Source: Clostridia bacterium (GTDB lineage: Bacteria; Bacillota; Clostridia; Christensenellales; CAG-138). Taken from it: a stretch of DNA of 35,104 nt. Made by a program: the position numbers and the translations under genes. The notes beneath the pieces were generated by a model that saw nothing but the letters and a program-made list of their open reading frames with translations, ran no database searches and was not told the DNA's origin. The DNA lies in the NCBI GenBank assembly GCA_017395105.1, contig JAFPWD010000006.1:1-35104 (forward strand), written 5' to 3'. How positions within the stretch are numbered: the first letter of the stretch is position 1; the number at the start of each line of letters is the position of its first letter. This document shows, in pieces, positions 7,818-16,250 of the stretch.

Positions 7818-7846
7818 TTGTGATCCGCAAACTATTGTGGTATAAT
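7818..7846 (+). promoter_or_regulatory. promoter for the small lipoprotein gene
   Basis: -35 TTGTGA (7818-7823), 17 bases, -10 TATAAT (7841-7846), with a TGG extension before the -10. The transcript should start near 7853, leaving a leader of about 65 bases. Confidence 0.8.
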
Positions 7847-7918
7847 CTTAAGCCGATGCGTTTCGTATTCCGCAGATTTTCGATTTGCATCAAATAAATC
7901 CATAGAGAGGAAGACCTA

Positions 7919-8362
7919 ATGAGAAAACTTTTTTCGACCATTCTCGCCACGGTGCTCGTATTCGGCGCTGTTGCCTGCGGAGGTAAATCCGTAGAGCAAA
8001 CCCCCACTTCTGCACCGGATTCATCCGCCGAGCCTACGGCTGTTTCCGATCCCAACGCCGGAACCTACAACTGCGAAAAGTACAAGTGTGTAGGCGATGA
8101 TGAAAATGCTTGGGCAGAGTATGAGGGCGGCTTCGTGCTTGAACTCAAGGCGGACGGAACGGGCACGAGCAAGCGTAACGGCGACGAATACAAAATAGAG
8201 TGGAAGCTCGAAGGCGACGAATTCAGCATGGACGAGAGCATGGAGGGCGTTTCCCTCAAGCTTGATTACTCCGGCACTCTCAAGGACGGAGAGCTGCATA
8301 TATATGGCGGCGATCCCGAAAACGATTTCACGAGCGAATATATGTTTAAAAAAGCGAATTAA
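7919..8362 (+). CDS. small secreted lipoprotein of unknown function
   Basis: The protein has 147 residues. The N-terminus MRKLFSTILATVLVFGAVAC is a type II signal peptide; cleavage before Cys20 in GAVAC would leave a lipid-anchored protein on the outer face of the membrane, processed by LspA. A Ser/Thr/Pro/Glu-rich linker (about 25-45) leads to an acidic domain in which short strands alternate: GFVLELKADGTGTSKRNG, YKIEWKLEGDEFSM, LDYSGTLKDGELHIYGG. This strand pattern resembles the lipocalin-like or DUF-type beta barrels of many clostridial lipoproteins, but no family can be named. It has its own promoter, a GAGAGGAAG site and its own terminator. It is flanked by two related terminator sequences in the same orientation. 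Confidence 0.85.
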   Translation: MRKLFSTILATVLVFGAVACGGKSVEQTPTSAPDSSAEPTAVSDPNAGTYNCEKYKCVGDDENAWAEYEGGFVLELKADGTGTSKRNGDEYKIEWKLEGDEFSMDESMEGVSLKLDYSGTLKDGELHIYGGDPENDFTSEYMFKKAN

Positions 8363-8374
8363 CGGCAATGCCGC

Positions 8375-8407
8375 AAAAAGCGGAGGAGCGAAACTCCCCC
8401 GCTTTTT
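8375..8407. terminator. bidirectional terminator between the lipoprotein and small membrane protein genes
   Basis: AAAAAGCGGAGGAG (8375-8388) pairs with CTCCCCCGCTTTTT (8394-8407) with one mismatch and a 5-base loop. It is flanked by As and Ts, so it can end both converging genes. It closely resembles the units at 7570-7789. Confidence 0.9.
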
Positions 8408-8414
8408 GTTGCCC

Positions 8415-8558
8415 TTAAAGCATCTTCTTCGCCGTGCGCATGATATGCTTCGTATCGCGCTTAACGCGCCTGGGTACGTCCGGATACATCGCCGAAACGC
8501 TCGCCGCCGCGGCCGCCATGCCGAGCGCAAGTCCCGTTGCGAATCCGAAAAGCTTCAT
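8415..8558 (-). CDS. 47-residue single-helix membrane protein
   Basis: The frame is open to 8696, but the ATG at 8558 is the one preceded by AAGGAGG (8 bases away), and it opens directly onto a hydrophobic helix. The protein has 47 residues: MKLFGFATGLALGMAAAAA, then a basic tail VPRRVKRDTKHIMRTAKKML. This layout (one Ala/Gly-rich membrane helix followed by a basic amphipathic tail) recurs in tiny Clostridia proteins of unknown role. It converges on the lipoprotein gene and shares its terminator. Its last codons (GATGCTTTAA on the coding strand) are the sequence repeated in the tandem array at 7617-7789. Confidence 0.75.
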   Translation of the reverse strand: MKLFGFATGLALGMAAAAASVSAMYPDVPRRVKRDTKHIMRTAKKML

Positions 8559-8807
8559 ATTCCTCGCCTCCTTGCTTTCTCTGCTTCGCCTTTTCATCCG
8601 ATTGCATTTATAGCTTGCGCCAAAGAAGCGATCTTGATACGTTGAAGGAACGAAAAACGGCAAATAATCCGTCGGAAAAATTTGCAAAAGCTTCAAAAAG
8701 CAAATCGAAAACGCAAAGCGCGGCTCGCCTTATGCTTTTTTAGCCGCCGTTCTGTTTTATGCAGGGTTTTTGGAGATTCGATGCGCCGTTTTCGGCACTT
8801 TCCCGCG

Positions 8808-8836
8808 TTGAAAACGCGCTAAAGCGGTGCTATAAT
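8808..8836 (+). promoter_or_regulatory. promoter for the nitroreductase gene
   Basis: -35 TTGAAA (8808-8813), 17 bases, -10 TATAAT (8831-8836), with a TGC extension. The leader to the ATG at 8963 is about 120 bases. I see no clear riboswitch fold in it. Confidence 0.85.
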
Positions 8837-8962
8837 AGGATAAAACAATATGGTTGCGGCATCGGCGCAGACCTGCCTGCATAATATCTCAGCAGCAAGC
8901 CGCCTCAGAACCGCAAAAAATTCAAAGTGTTTAAAATTCTGTTTGAAACGGAGGAAAATAAA

Positions 8963-9520
8963 ATGAATTATCCCGTACTCGAAGCCATTCTCTCAAGAAG
9001 CTCCATCCGCGCCTATAAGGACAAGCCGCTCACCGAGGAGCAGCTTACCGCACTCAAAAAAGCGGCGCTTGCATCGCCCACCGCGATGAACAGGCAGGAG
9101 CAGCGCTTCCTTTTCGTAACGAATAAGGAAGCTATCGAAAGGATAAACGCCGCCGTGCTCGAGGGCGTTATCGCAAGCGGAAACGAAGCCTTTGCCGAGC
9201 GCATCCGCTCCCGTGGAGGCCGCATCCTCTACTCTCCGCCGCTCTTCGTGGGCATCTTCGCCGCCGAAGGCAACTATGCGGGTGTGGATGCGGGCATCGC
9301 CGTTGAGAACCTTGCGCTTGCCGCCAAGGAGATGGGGCTGGATACCGTTATTCTCGGAATGCCTGCCGCCGCGTTTGCGGGCGAAAGCGGAAAACAGCTT
9401 GCCGCTTCGCTCGGCGTTCCCGAGGGCTATGATTTCCGCATCGGCATCTCCATCGGCTATAAGGACACTGAGAAGGAGCCCCATGAGTGGGACGAGAGCC
9501 ATATTATCGAGGTGAAATAA
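8963..9520 (+). CDS. nitroreductase-family FMN oxidoreductase
   Basis: The protein has 185 residues, with the start chosen at MNYPVLEAILSRSSIRAYKD because GGAGG lies 9 bases upstream; the frame opens at 8927 without a good site. SRSSIRAYKDKPL is the N-terminal FMN-phosphate segment of the family, ASPTAMNRQEQRF is the second FMN contact, and AGVDAGIAVENLALAAKEMGLDTVILG is the conserved central helix and strand. Members are FMN dimers that use NAD(P)H to reduce nitro groups, quinones or enones. The short form with no Fe-S domain is common in gut Clostridia. The gene is monocistronic and is followed by a hairpin-type repeat that could act as its terminator. The physiological substrate is unknown. 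Confidence 0.9.
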   Translation: MNYPVLEAILSRSSIRAYKDKPLTEEQLTALKKAALASPTAMNRQEQRFLFVTNKEAIERINAAVLEGVIASGNEAFAERIRSRGGRILYSPPLFVGIFAAEGNYAGVDAGIAVENLALAAKEMGLDTVILGMPAAAFAGESGKQLAASLGVPEGYDFRIGISIGYKDTEKEPHEWDESHIIEVK

Positions 9521-9539
9521 ACGACACCGGCCATTAAAT

Positions 9540-9605
9540 GATGGAATTCCCCCTCGGGGGAATTCCATCCTCAACTCTTTATTCTTCACTCTTCACTATT
9601 CACTA
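9540..9605 (+). repeat. dispersed hairpin plus TTCACTATT repeat, copy 1
   Basis: A 14-bp perfect inverted repeat (GATGGAATTCCCCC at 9540-9553, its complement at 9556-9569, 2-base loop) is followed by CTCAAC and an imperfect run of ATTCTTCAC/ATTCACT words to 9605. Related copies lie at 24593-24660, 24751-24812 and 33242-33303, and a partial one at 10697-10723. Confidence 0.75.
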
Positions 9606-9623
9606 ATACCAATCGGGGTGTTT

Positions 9624-10679
9624 ATGAGCAAAAACCGTGTATATGTGGGCGGCGTGCCGATGGGCGCGGGCGCACCCGTAACCATTCAGTCCATGACCAA
9701 TACCGACACGAGGGATGCGGCGGCGACGATCGCGCAGATACTCGAGCTGGAAAGAGCCGGCTGCGAGATCGTGCGCTCCTCTGTGTATGATGAGCGCTGC
9801 GTTGAAGCGCTGCCCGAGATAATTAAAAATATCCATATCCCGCTCGTTGCGGATATCCATTTCGATCACCGCCTCGCCATCGGCGCGATGAAGGCGGGGG
9901 TCAGCAAGGTGCGCATAAATCCGGGCAATATCGGCTCGGAGGAGGGCGTTCGCGCGGTGGCGCTTTGCGCTAAGGAGCGCGGCATCCCGATAAGGATAGG
10001 TGTGAACGGCGGTTCGCTCGAAAAGGAGCTTTTAAAGGAATACGGCGTTTGCGCCGAGGCGATGGTAATAAGCGCCGTTCGGCATGCGGAAATGCTTGAA
10101 AAATACGGTTTTTCGGATATCATGGTGTCGCTCAAGGCATCCGACCCCAAGACCACCGTTGAGGCGTATCGCATGGCGCATCAAAAGCTGCCCTATCCGC
10201 TGCATCTCGGCGTTACCGAGGCGGGGCTCGGCGAGGATGCGCTCATAAAATCCGCCATCGGCATAGGCAGCCTGCTTCTGGACGGCATCGGCGACACCGT
10301 GCGCGTTTCTATGACGGGCGGCGTTGTGCAGGAGGTCGAGGCGGCAAAAAAGATACTCGAGGCGGCGGGCGTTCGCAAGAGCCGCGTTCGCATCGTAAGC
10401 TGCCCCACCTGCGGAAGAACCCGCGTGGAGCTTGAGCCGATAGCGGCAAGGGTTAAGACTGCGCTCGATTTTGAGGGCGCAAAACCTATAACCGTGGCCG
10501 TGATGGGCTGTGCGGTGAACGGCCCGGGCGAGGCGAAGGAGGCCGATATCGGCATAGCCTTCGGCTCGGTGAACGCCGCCGTGTTCAAAAACGGCGAGAT
10601 CGTTTATACCGATAAGCTGCCCGAGGTCATCGACAGATTCATTGAGGATGCAAGATCGCTCTGCATGGGGGCGGAATAA
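9624..10679 (+). CDS. ispG: 4-hydroxy-3-methylbut-2-enyl diphosphate synthase
   Basis: This enzyme carries out the penultimate step of the MEP isoprenoid pathway, reductively opening the cyclic diphosphate 2-C-methyl-D-erythritol 2,4-cyclodiphosphate to HMBPP. The protein has 351 residues. The TIM-barrel part has VTIQSMTNTDTRD at the N-terminus, VADIHFDHRLA and KVRINPGNIG. The C-terminal reductase part holds the [4Fe-4S] ligands C260 and C263 (CPTCGRT) and C296 (GCAVNGPGEA). A GTG two codons upstream (9618) is an alternative start; the site GGGGTG is unusually close to the ATG. The gene is 62 bases upstream of polC. The other pathway genes are not in the window. A partial dispersed repeat lies just after it. 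Confidence 0.96.
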   Translation: MSKNRVYVGGVPMGAGAPVTIQSMTNTDTRDAAATIAQILELERAGCEIVRSSVYDERCVEALPEIIKNIHIPLVADIHFDHRLAIGAMKAGVSKVRINPGNIGSEEGVRAVALCAKERGIPIRIGVNGGSLEKELLKEYGVCAEAMVISAVRHAEMLEKYGFSDIMVSLKASDPKTTVEAYRMAHQKLPYPLHLGVTEAGLGEDALIKSAIGIGSLLLDGIGDTVRVSMTGGVVQEVEAAKKILEAAGVRKSRVRIVSCPTCGRTRVELEPIAARVKTALDFEGAKPITVAVMGCAVNGPGEAKEADIGIAFGSVNAAVFKNGEIVYTDKLPEVIDRFIEDARSLCMGAE

Positions 10680-10696
10680 TGCGCCGCGGCCGCAGC

Positions 10697-10723
10697 AATT
10701 CACCATTGCTATTCATTATTAAC
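10697..10723 (+). repeat. partial dispersed TTCAC/ATTCATTATT repeat between ispG and polC
   Basis: ATTCACC, then CTATTCATTATTAAC, resembling the tail of the dispersed repeat but without its hairpin. It is followed directly by the polC ribosome-binding site. Confidence 0.4.
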
Positions 10724-10741
10724 TGAAAGACCGAGGTACGG

Positions 10742-13700
10742 ATGGTTTTCGGATTAAACAAGAAGCCGTTTGATGATGAGCTTGAGGGCTTCAGCGTCGG
10801 CGAATACATAAAAAAAGGAATAATAACGATAATCTCAGCTGTGCATAAAAAGGACGGCAGGGTGGAGGTGCGCCTTTCGGCTTCGCGCATCCTCAGCGAA
10901 TACGAGCTTCGCGCCATCGACAGGGAGATAGGCTATATGCTGCGCCCTGCGCCCGTGGAGTGCATATTCGATTTCAGCGATGCAGCCGATATCGGCGAGT
11001 ACGGAGCGGAAACGCTGCGCGAGCTTTGGTGCGAGTTTTCCCCGCAGCTTGAGCCGATACTTCGGCTCTGCCGCATAACGGGCGGGGGCGACAGCTTCGC
11101 CGTTTCGGTGCCGCCGCGCTATTTGCTTGCGCTGTCAACGGGGATAACGAATGATTTTCGCGCCCATCTTTCCTCGGTTTATTCGTGGAACACGCTTATA
11201 GCCGTGATTGCGGACGAGCACCTTTCGGACGGCATGGACGGCTCGGCAGAGCCCATAGTTACCAAGGATTGGGGCGGTCTGAAGGGTCCCGCAACGGATA
11301 GGCGGCGCAGAGCGGCAAAGGAGAAGCCCAAGCGCCTTGCGCCTGCGGACGTTATTCTCGGCAAGGAGATACTCAAGCCCGATATGGTGCTGATGAGCGA
11401 GCTTACCGACCGCTCGGGCAAGATAACGGTTAAGGGCGAGCTGCTCAGCATGGAGGTTTTCGTTTCCAAGCGAGGCACCACCGTTGTTACTCTAAGCATC
11501 ACCGACAAAACGAATACCGCGTTCGTTAAGCTGTTTTTGGACGACGTTTCAAAGGCGCGAACCGTGAATCTGCTTGAAAAGGCGCAGAAGGAGCCATGCC
11601 TTCTGATGGTGCGCGGGCGTTACAGCTTCGACAGCTACGCGCGCGATTACTGCATTTTTGCAGACGATATAAACAGGCTTCCCATGGAGGTGCGCGCCGA
11701 TACCGCCGAGGTCAAGCGCGTTGAGCTGCATCTGCACACCCAGATGAGCGCGATGGATGCTACCACCGGCGTTAAGGAGGTTATCGAGCGCGCCGCGAAA
11801 TGGGGGCATAAGGCTGTTGCGATCACCGATCACGGCGTTGTGCATTCCTTCCCGGAGGCGAAGAAGGCGGCAAAGAAGAACGGAATAAAGGTAATATTCG
11901 GCTGCGAGGGCTATCTTGTGCCGGATTGCGAGCTTGTGCCGATTACCGAGGGAGAAACCTATTGCGCACTCGGCTTCGTTCGCTCGGGCGACGGCACACA
12001 CTCAAGGTTTTTCGAGCTTGCGGCTGTAAAATTCGATGCAAACGGCGATAGGGAGTTTTTCCGCACCGCCGTAAATCCGGGCGTGGATCAGCCGGAGAGC
12101 GTCCGAGCCTTAACGGGCTTTTCGGATGAGCAGATAGAAAAAGCGCCCGCGCTTCAGGCGGCGGCGAAGATGCTTTCCGAGTTCATCGAAAAGGATGGCG
12201 GCTGCGGGAAGATATTCATTCACGAGCCCGCAGAGCTTGCGCTTATTCACGATCTTTTCGGCGAAGGCTGCCCGCTTCCATCGCTATGCGTTTCAAGCGG
12301 TATGCTGATGCAGTACCTGAGGCGCGATCTCAAGGCGGAAGAGCGGCTCCCCGAGGCGGGAAGCGGCGAGAGCATAGCAAAATGGACGGCAAACACCGTG
12401 CGCGAGCTGCTTGCGCGGCAAAGCGAGCTTGGGGCGAACACCCTGCCCGTGATAAGCTGCAGCGAAACGGATGCGGTGAAGAAAAAAAGCAATCATATCG
12501 TCATCCTTGCCGCCACGCAGGACGGCTTGAAGAACCTTTATAAGCTTGTTTCATACTCGAATCTCGAGCATTTTTACCGCACTCCGCGCATACCGAGAAG
12601 CCTTCTCAACATCCACCGCGAGGGGCTCATCCTCGGCAGCGCCTGCGAAGCGGGCGAGCTGTTCCGAGCGATGGTGGACGGCGCAAGCGAAGAGGAGCTT
12701 CAAAGGATCGCCGAATTCTACGATTATCTCGAGGTGCAGCCGATCGGCAACAACGCCTTCCTCGTTCGCGAAGGCTATGCCGATGACGACGAGGCGCTGC
12801 GCGAATACAACCGCCGCATAGTTAAGCTTGGCGAAAAAATGGGCAAGCTCGTTGTGGCAACGGGCGACGTGCATTTCATGGAGCCGGAGGATTCGGTTTT
12901 CCGTGCGATACTGATGAGCGCCGCAAACTTCAAGGATGCGATGCTCCAGCCTCCGCTCTATTTCAGAACCACCGAGGATATGCTCGAGGAATTCGCTTAT
13001 CTCGGCAAGAAAAAGGCGTATGAGATAGTGGTGGAAAACACAGGCAGGATCGCGGATATGTGCGGTGAGCTCCGCCCGTTCCTCGACGATAAGCAGACCT
13101 ATTCGCCCGAGCTTCCGAACGCGAAGGAGGATCTTGAGCGCATAGCGGATGAAACTGCGCACAGGCTATACGGCGAAGAGCTTCCCGAGGTGGTTCAAAA
13201 GCGGCTCGACAAAGAGAAGAATTCGATAATCAACAACGGCTATTCCTCGCTCTACATGGTGGCTCAGCAGCTCGTTTCAAAATCCCTTTCGGACGGGTAC
13301 TTGGTCGGCTCGCGCGGCTCTGTCGGCTCGAGCTTCGTTGCCTACCTTCTCGGCATAACCGAGGTGAACGCGCTTCCGCCGCATTACCGCTGCGAAAGCT
13401 GCCGATACAGCGAATTTCCGGACGTGGGCGACAGCTCGCGCTGCGGCATAGACCTTCCGCCTAAGGACTGCCCCGTTTGCGGCAAGCCCCTTCGCCGCGA
13501 CGGCTACGAGATCCCGTTTGAAACCTTCCTCGGCTTCAAGGGCGACAAGACCCCCGATATCGACCTGAATTTCTCGGGTGAATATCAGCCCGTTGCGCAT
13601 AAATTTACCGAAACGATGTTCGGCGAGGGGCACGCCTTCCGCGCCGGAACGATATCGGGTCTTCAGGAAAAGACGGCTTACGGCTACGTTCTGCACTACT

Positions 13701-14974
13701 GCGAGGAAAACGGGCTGAACCTTTCCGAGGCCGAAAAAACGCGCCTTGCCTCTGGCTGCGTGGGAACGCGCAAAACCACGGGTCAGCACCCGGGCGGCAT
13801 AGTTATAGTGCCGAAGGAGCTTGAAATTTTCGATTTCTGCCCCGTGCAGCGCCCCGCCGAAAAGGTGGATGCGGAGAGCATCACCACGCATTTCGATTTT
13901 CACGCGCTCGACGATAAGCTCGTTAAGCTCGATATCCTCGGCCATGACGACCCGACCGCGCTTCGTATGCTCTTCGACATAACGGGCATCGACCCCAAGA
14001 CCGTGCCTCTCGACGACCCCGAGACGATGGCGATATTCAAAACGGACGAGCCGCTCGGCGTTTCGCTCAAGGCGCTGGACTGCGATATCGGCAGCCTCGG
14101 TATATCGGAATTCGGAACGGGCTTCGTTCGCGGAATGCTCAAGCAAACGCGCCCCACCACGATGGAGGAGCTTGTGCGCATAGCGGGGCTTTCGCACGGA
14201 ACGGACGTTTGGCTCGGCAACGCGCAGGAGCTTGTTGAAAACGGCACGGCTAACCTTATGCAGGTTATCTGCACGCGTGACGACATTATGAACTACCTCA
14301 TCGCGCACGGCGGCGATCCCTCCCTTTCATTCAAAACGATGGAGAGCGTTCGCAAGGGCAGGGGACTTACCGAGGATATGGAGGCGGCGATGCATCAAAA
14401 CAACATCCCGCAGTGGTATATCGATTCCTGCAAGAAGATCAAGTATATGTTCCCGCGCGCCCATGCCGCAGCGTACGTTATGATGAGCTTCCGCGTGGCG
14501 TATTTCAAGGTGCATCATCCGCTTGCGTATTATGCGGTTTACTTCACCGTGCGCGCCGATACCTTCGATATTGAAAAGAGCCTCGGCGGAGCGGAGAAGG
14601 TGCTCAAGAATCTGAACGAGCTCAAAGCGCTGGACAGCCTGGACGTTAAGCAGAAGGAGCAGGTCATAATCCTTGAGCTTGTGTACGAGATGAACCTTCG
14701 CGGCATAGAGCTTCTGCCGATCGACCTTTATAAATCGAAGGCAACGAAGTTCACCATCGAGGACGGCAAGCTTCGTCCGCCGTTCAATTCGATAGCGGGT
14801 CTCGGCGACACGGCGGCGCGCCAGCTCGAGGAGGGCGGAAAGGCGGGCAAATACCTCTCGCGCGAGGAGCTTGTGAAGCGAACGAGGATAAACAACACCC
14901 TGCTTGAAAAGCTCGATGCGCTCGGCTGCCTCGGCGATCTTCCCAAGAGCGATCAGGTTTCGCTGCTGGATTGA
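10742..14974 (+). CDS. polC: DNA polymerase III alpha subunit, PolC type, with degenerate exonuclease domain
   Basis: The replicative polymerase of low-GC Gram-positives, 1410 residues. In order: N-terminal domains, OB fold (about 215-310), first half of PHP (VELHLHT, H330-T333; AITDHGVV), the inserted exonuclease-like domain (about 405-575), second half of PHP, then the palm with PDIDLNFSGEYQ (D939, D941) and KLDILGHDDPT (D1064) as catalytic aspartates, a CxxC zinc segment, the tandem helix-hairpin-helix region and the C-terminal beta-binding tail. The inserted domain keeps the fold (FELAAVKFDANG, VNPG, LTGFSDEQIEKAP), but the DxE motif is replaced by YCALGFVRSG, the HNxxFD motif by IHEPAELAL around H494, and no HRAxxD motif is seen. 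Polymerase function looks intact; proofreading does not. GAGGT precedes the ATG. Confidence 0.96.
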   Translation: MVFGLNKKPFDDELEGFSVGEYIKKGIITIISAVHKKDGRVEVRLSASRILSEYELRAIDREIGYMLRPAPVECIFDFSDAADIGEYGAETLRELWCEFSPQLEPILRLCRITGGGDSFAVSVPPRYLLALSTGITNDFRAHLSSVYSWNTLIAVIADEHLSDGMDGSAEPIVTKDWGGLKGPATDRRRRAAKEKPKRLAPADVILGKEILKPDMVLMSELTDRSGKITVKGELLSMEVFVSKRGTTVVTLSITDKTNTAFVKLFLDDVSKARTVNLLEKAQKEPCLLMVRGRYSFDSYARDYCIFADDINRLPMEVRADTAEVKRVELHLHTQMSAMDATTGVKEVIERAAKWGHKAVAITDHGVVHSFPEAKKAAKKNGIKVIFGCEGYLVPDCELVPITEGETYCALGFVRSGDGTHSRFFELAAVKFDANGDREFFRTAVNPGVDQPESVRALTGFSDEQIEKAPALQAAAKMLSEFIEKDGGCGKIFIHEPAELALIHDLFGEGCPLPSLCVSSGMLMQYLRRDLKAEERLPEAGSGESIAKWTANTVRELLARQSELGANTLPVISCSETDAVKKKSNHIVILAATQDGLKNLYKLVSYSNLEHFYRTPRIPRSLLNIHREGLILGSACEAGELFRAMVDGASEEELQRIAEFYDYLEVQPIGNNAFLVREGYADDDEALREYNRRIVKLGEKMGKLVVATGDVHFMEPEDSVFRAILMSAANFKDAMLQPPLYFRTTEDMLEEFAYLGKKKAYEIVVENTGRIADMCGELRPFLDDKQTYSPELPNAKEDLERIADETAHRLYGEELPEVVQKRLDKEKNSIINNGYSSLYMVAQQLVSKSLSDGYLVGSRGSVGSSFVAYLLGITEVNALPPHYRCESCRYSEFPDVGDSSRCGIDLPPKDCPVCGKPLRRDGYEIPFETFLGFKGDKTPDIDLNFSGEYQPVAHKFTETMFGEGHAFRAGTISGLQEKTAYGYVLHYCEENGLNLSEAEKTRLASGCVGTRKTTGQHPGGIVIVPKELEIFDFCPVQRPAEKVDAESITTHFDFHALDDKLVKLDILGHDDPTALRMLFDITGIDPKTVPLDDPETMAIFKTDEPLGVSLKALDCDIGSLGISEFGTGFVRGMLKQTRPTTMEELVRIAGLSHGTDVWLGNAQELVENGTANLMQVICTRDDIMNYLIAHGGDPSLSFKTMESVRKGRGLTEDMEAAMHQNNIPQWYIDSCKKIKYMFPRAHAAAYVMMSFRVAYFKVHHPLAYYAVYFTVRADTFDIEKSLGGAEKVLKNLNELKALDSLDVKQKEQVIILELVYEMNLRGIELLPIDLYKSKATKFTIEDGKLRPPFNSIAGLGDTAARQLEEGGKAGKYLSREELVKRTRINNTLLEKLDALGCLGDLPKSDQVSLLD

Positions 14975-15006
14975 TAAAAAAACACTCATGAACCGCTGTC
15001 AAATGC

Positions 15007-15035
15007 TTGACAATATGCGAAATTTACTATAATAT
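15007..15035 (+). promoter_or_regulatory. promoter for yajC
   Basis: -35 TTGACA (15007-15012) with -10 TAATAT (15030-15035) at 17 bases; an overlapping TATAAT (15028-15033) sits at 15 bases. This separates yajC from polC, which has no clear terminator after its stop. Confidence 0.75.
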
Positions 15036-15128
15036 TAGAGAGTTGACAGCGAATAAGGGTCGGGAAGCCGCTTTTCATAAGCAAGGCTTTGTTCCGATCC
15101 CGCAATACTATGGAAAGGTAATAGATTT

Positions 15129-15503
15129 ATGCATCCCAATTTTATCCTCCCCATGTCGGAAAGCACCGGTAACGCCATCGGCGGTTTCTTCAGCCAGTGG
15201 GGCTTCATGCTCATCATGCTTGCCGCGCTCGTTGCAATGCTGATCTTCTCCACCACGAGCAACAAGAAGCGCCAGAAGCAGTATAAGGACATGATCGATG
15301 CAATCAAGCCCGGCACCCGTGTGCGCACCATCGGCGGCATCTACGGCACCGTGACCAGCGTTAAGGACGATGTTATCTTCGTTTCCGTCGGCCCCGACAA
15401 GGCTCGCCTTGTTTTCGCGCGCCAGGCCATCGCCAGCATCGAGGACGGCCCCATCGAAGCCACCATCGACGGCGAGATCGTGGATAATTCCAAGAAATTA
15501 TGA
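15129..15503 (+). CDS. yajC: Sec translocon accessory subunit YajC
   Basis: The protein has 124 residues. A short outer segment and one membrane helix (about 20-42, WGFMLIMLAALVAMLIF) are followed by the family signature KKRQKQYKDMIDAIKPGTRVRTIGGIYGTV and a small cytosolic domain ending SKKL. YajC works with SecDF at the translocon to assist protein export, although it is dispensable in several species. It has its own promoter and a GGAAAGG site 10 bases before the ATG. No secD or secF follows, which is the usual arrangement; instead the frame continues after the TGA into the remnant of an unrelated secreted protein, which suggests that a rearrangement cut the cluster here. Confidence 0.93.
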   Translation: MHPNFILPMSESTGNAIGGFFSQWGFMLIMLAALVAMLIFSTTSNKKRQKQYKDMIDAIKPGTRVRTIGGIYGTVTSVKDDVIFVSVGPDKARLVFARQAIASIEDGPIEATIDGEIVDNSKKL

Positions 15504-15767
15504 TCGGGTAAAAAAATAAGTTCGGATTTTGCTAAGAGTTCGTCGAATGTGTTCGGCGAACTTTTCAGCAAGGTCGTTCCCGCAAGAAGCACTTCGGGTA
15601 GATTGGCTTATAACGACGATGGAAATGGCGGCGGAAATTTCAAAATAACCTACACTTTGAAGGCGGGGCAAACAGTTTACCTAAGAGTTAGGGGAGCCGA
15701 ATGGACTAACTCGGCATCTATTCCGTTCGAGTTTCAAAAGGCGCTTGATGATGTAATTGTGTTATGA
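15504..15767 (+). pseudogene. 3' remnant of a secreted-protein gene (PPC-like domain tail)
   Basis: An open frame in phase with yajC runs from its stop to 15767 with no ATG and no ribosome-binding site; the only candidate start is a GTG at 15549. The encoded tail contains FKITYTLKAGQTVYLRV, which closely matches the end of bacterial pre-peptidase C-terminal (PPC)-type beta-sandwich domains, and then ends. A complete domain would need several dozen more residues upstream, where yajC lies. The stop overlaps the next start as ATGA, as expected of the true 3' end of a gene in an operon. I read it as the surviving tail of a larger extracellular protein. The base composition is more AT-rich than polC or yajC. 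Confidence 0.6.
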
Positions 15768-16240
15768 TGGACAAAGAAATGATTAGAAAAACGTTGGATG
15801 CAAAAGCGCAAAAAACAGCGTTTACGATTAGGCTGTGCGCATATATTGCGCTGATGACGGTTCACACGGTATCGGCTGTCACACTGTTTCATGATTACCC
15901 TAATGAGCTGATAAAAGCTTTAGTGCCTTTCAACTTGATAGCTACGATATCAGGCGTTGGGTTATGTGCTTTCTCAGCAATAAGATACCGCCGGATACTG
16001 AAAAAAGCGCCGAAGTTCATACCCGTTGATTGCTATTGCAAGGAGTCGCGTGTGAAAGGATTCATGTCCTATTTCATCGTTGAGATAAAGCATGAGAATA
16101 AGAGCATCACGGGTGAAACAGCGCCTATCTTCGGGGAATACTCGATCCATGCCAATGTGGGCGAGTACATACATAAATGGGTAAAGGCGGCCTACGATCC
16201 AGAAACGGGCGAGGTGCTGGTTTTCCCAATAAATGAATGA
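15764..16240 (+). CDS. small two-helix membrane protein of unknown function
   Basis: The protein has 158 residues. Two hydrophobic segments (about 19-42, TIRLCAYIALMTVHTVSAVTLF, and 53-73, LVPFNLIATISGVGLCAFSAI) are followed by a soluble domain of about 80 residues with KGFMSYFIVEIKHENKS and ending EVLVFPINE, which looks like a small beta fold facing the cytoplasm. No family is recognised. The ATG overlaps the stop of the truncated gene by four bases (ATGA), so translation was probably coupled to it; without the upstream gene the expression is uncertain. Codon use is AT-richer than the neighbours, pointing to an origin separate from the yajC cluster. A strong terminator follows. Confidence 0.7.
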   Translation: MMDKEMIRKTLDAKAQKTAFTIRLCAYIALMTVHTVSAVTLFHDYPNELIKALVPFNLIATISGVGLCAFSAIRYRRILKKAPKFIPVDCYCKESRVKGFMSYFIVEIKHENKSITGETAPIFGEYSIHANVGEYIHKWVKAAYDPETGEVLVFPINE

Positions 16241-16250
16241 AAGCTATTGA

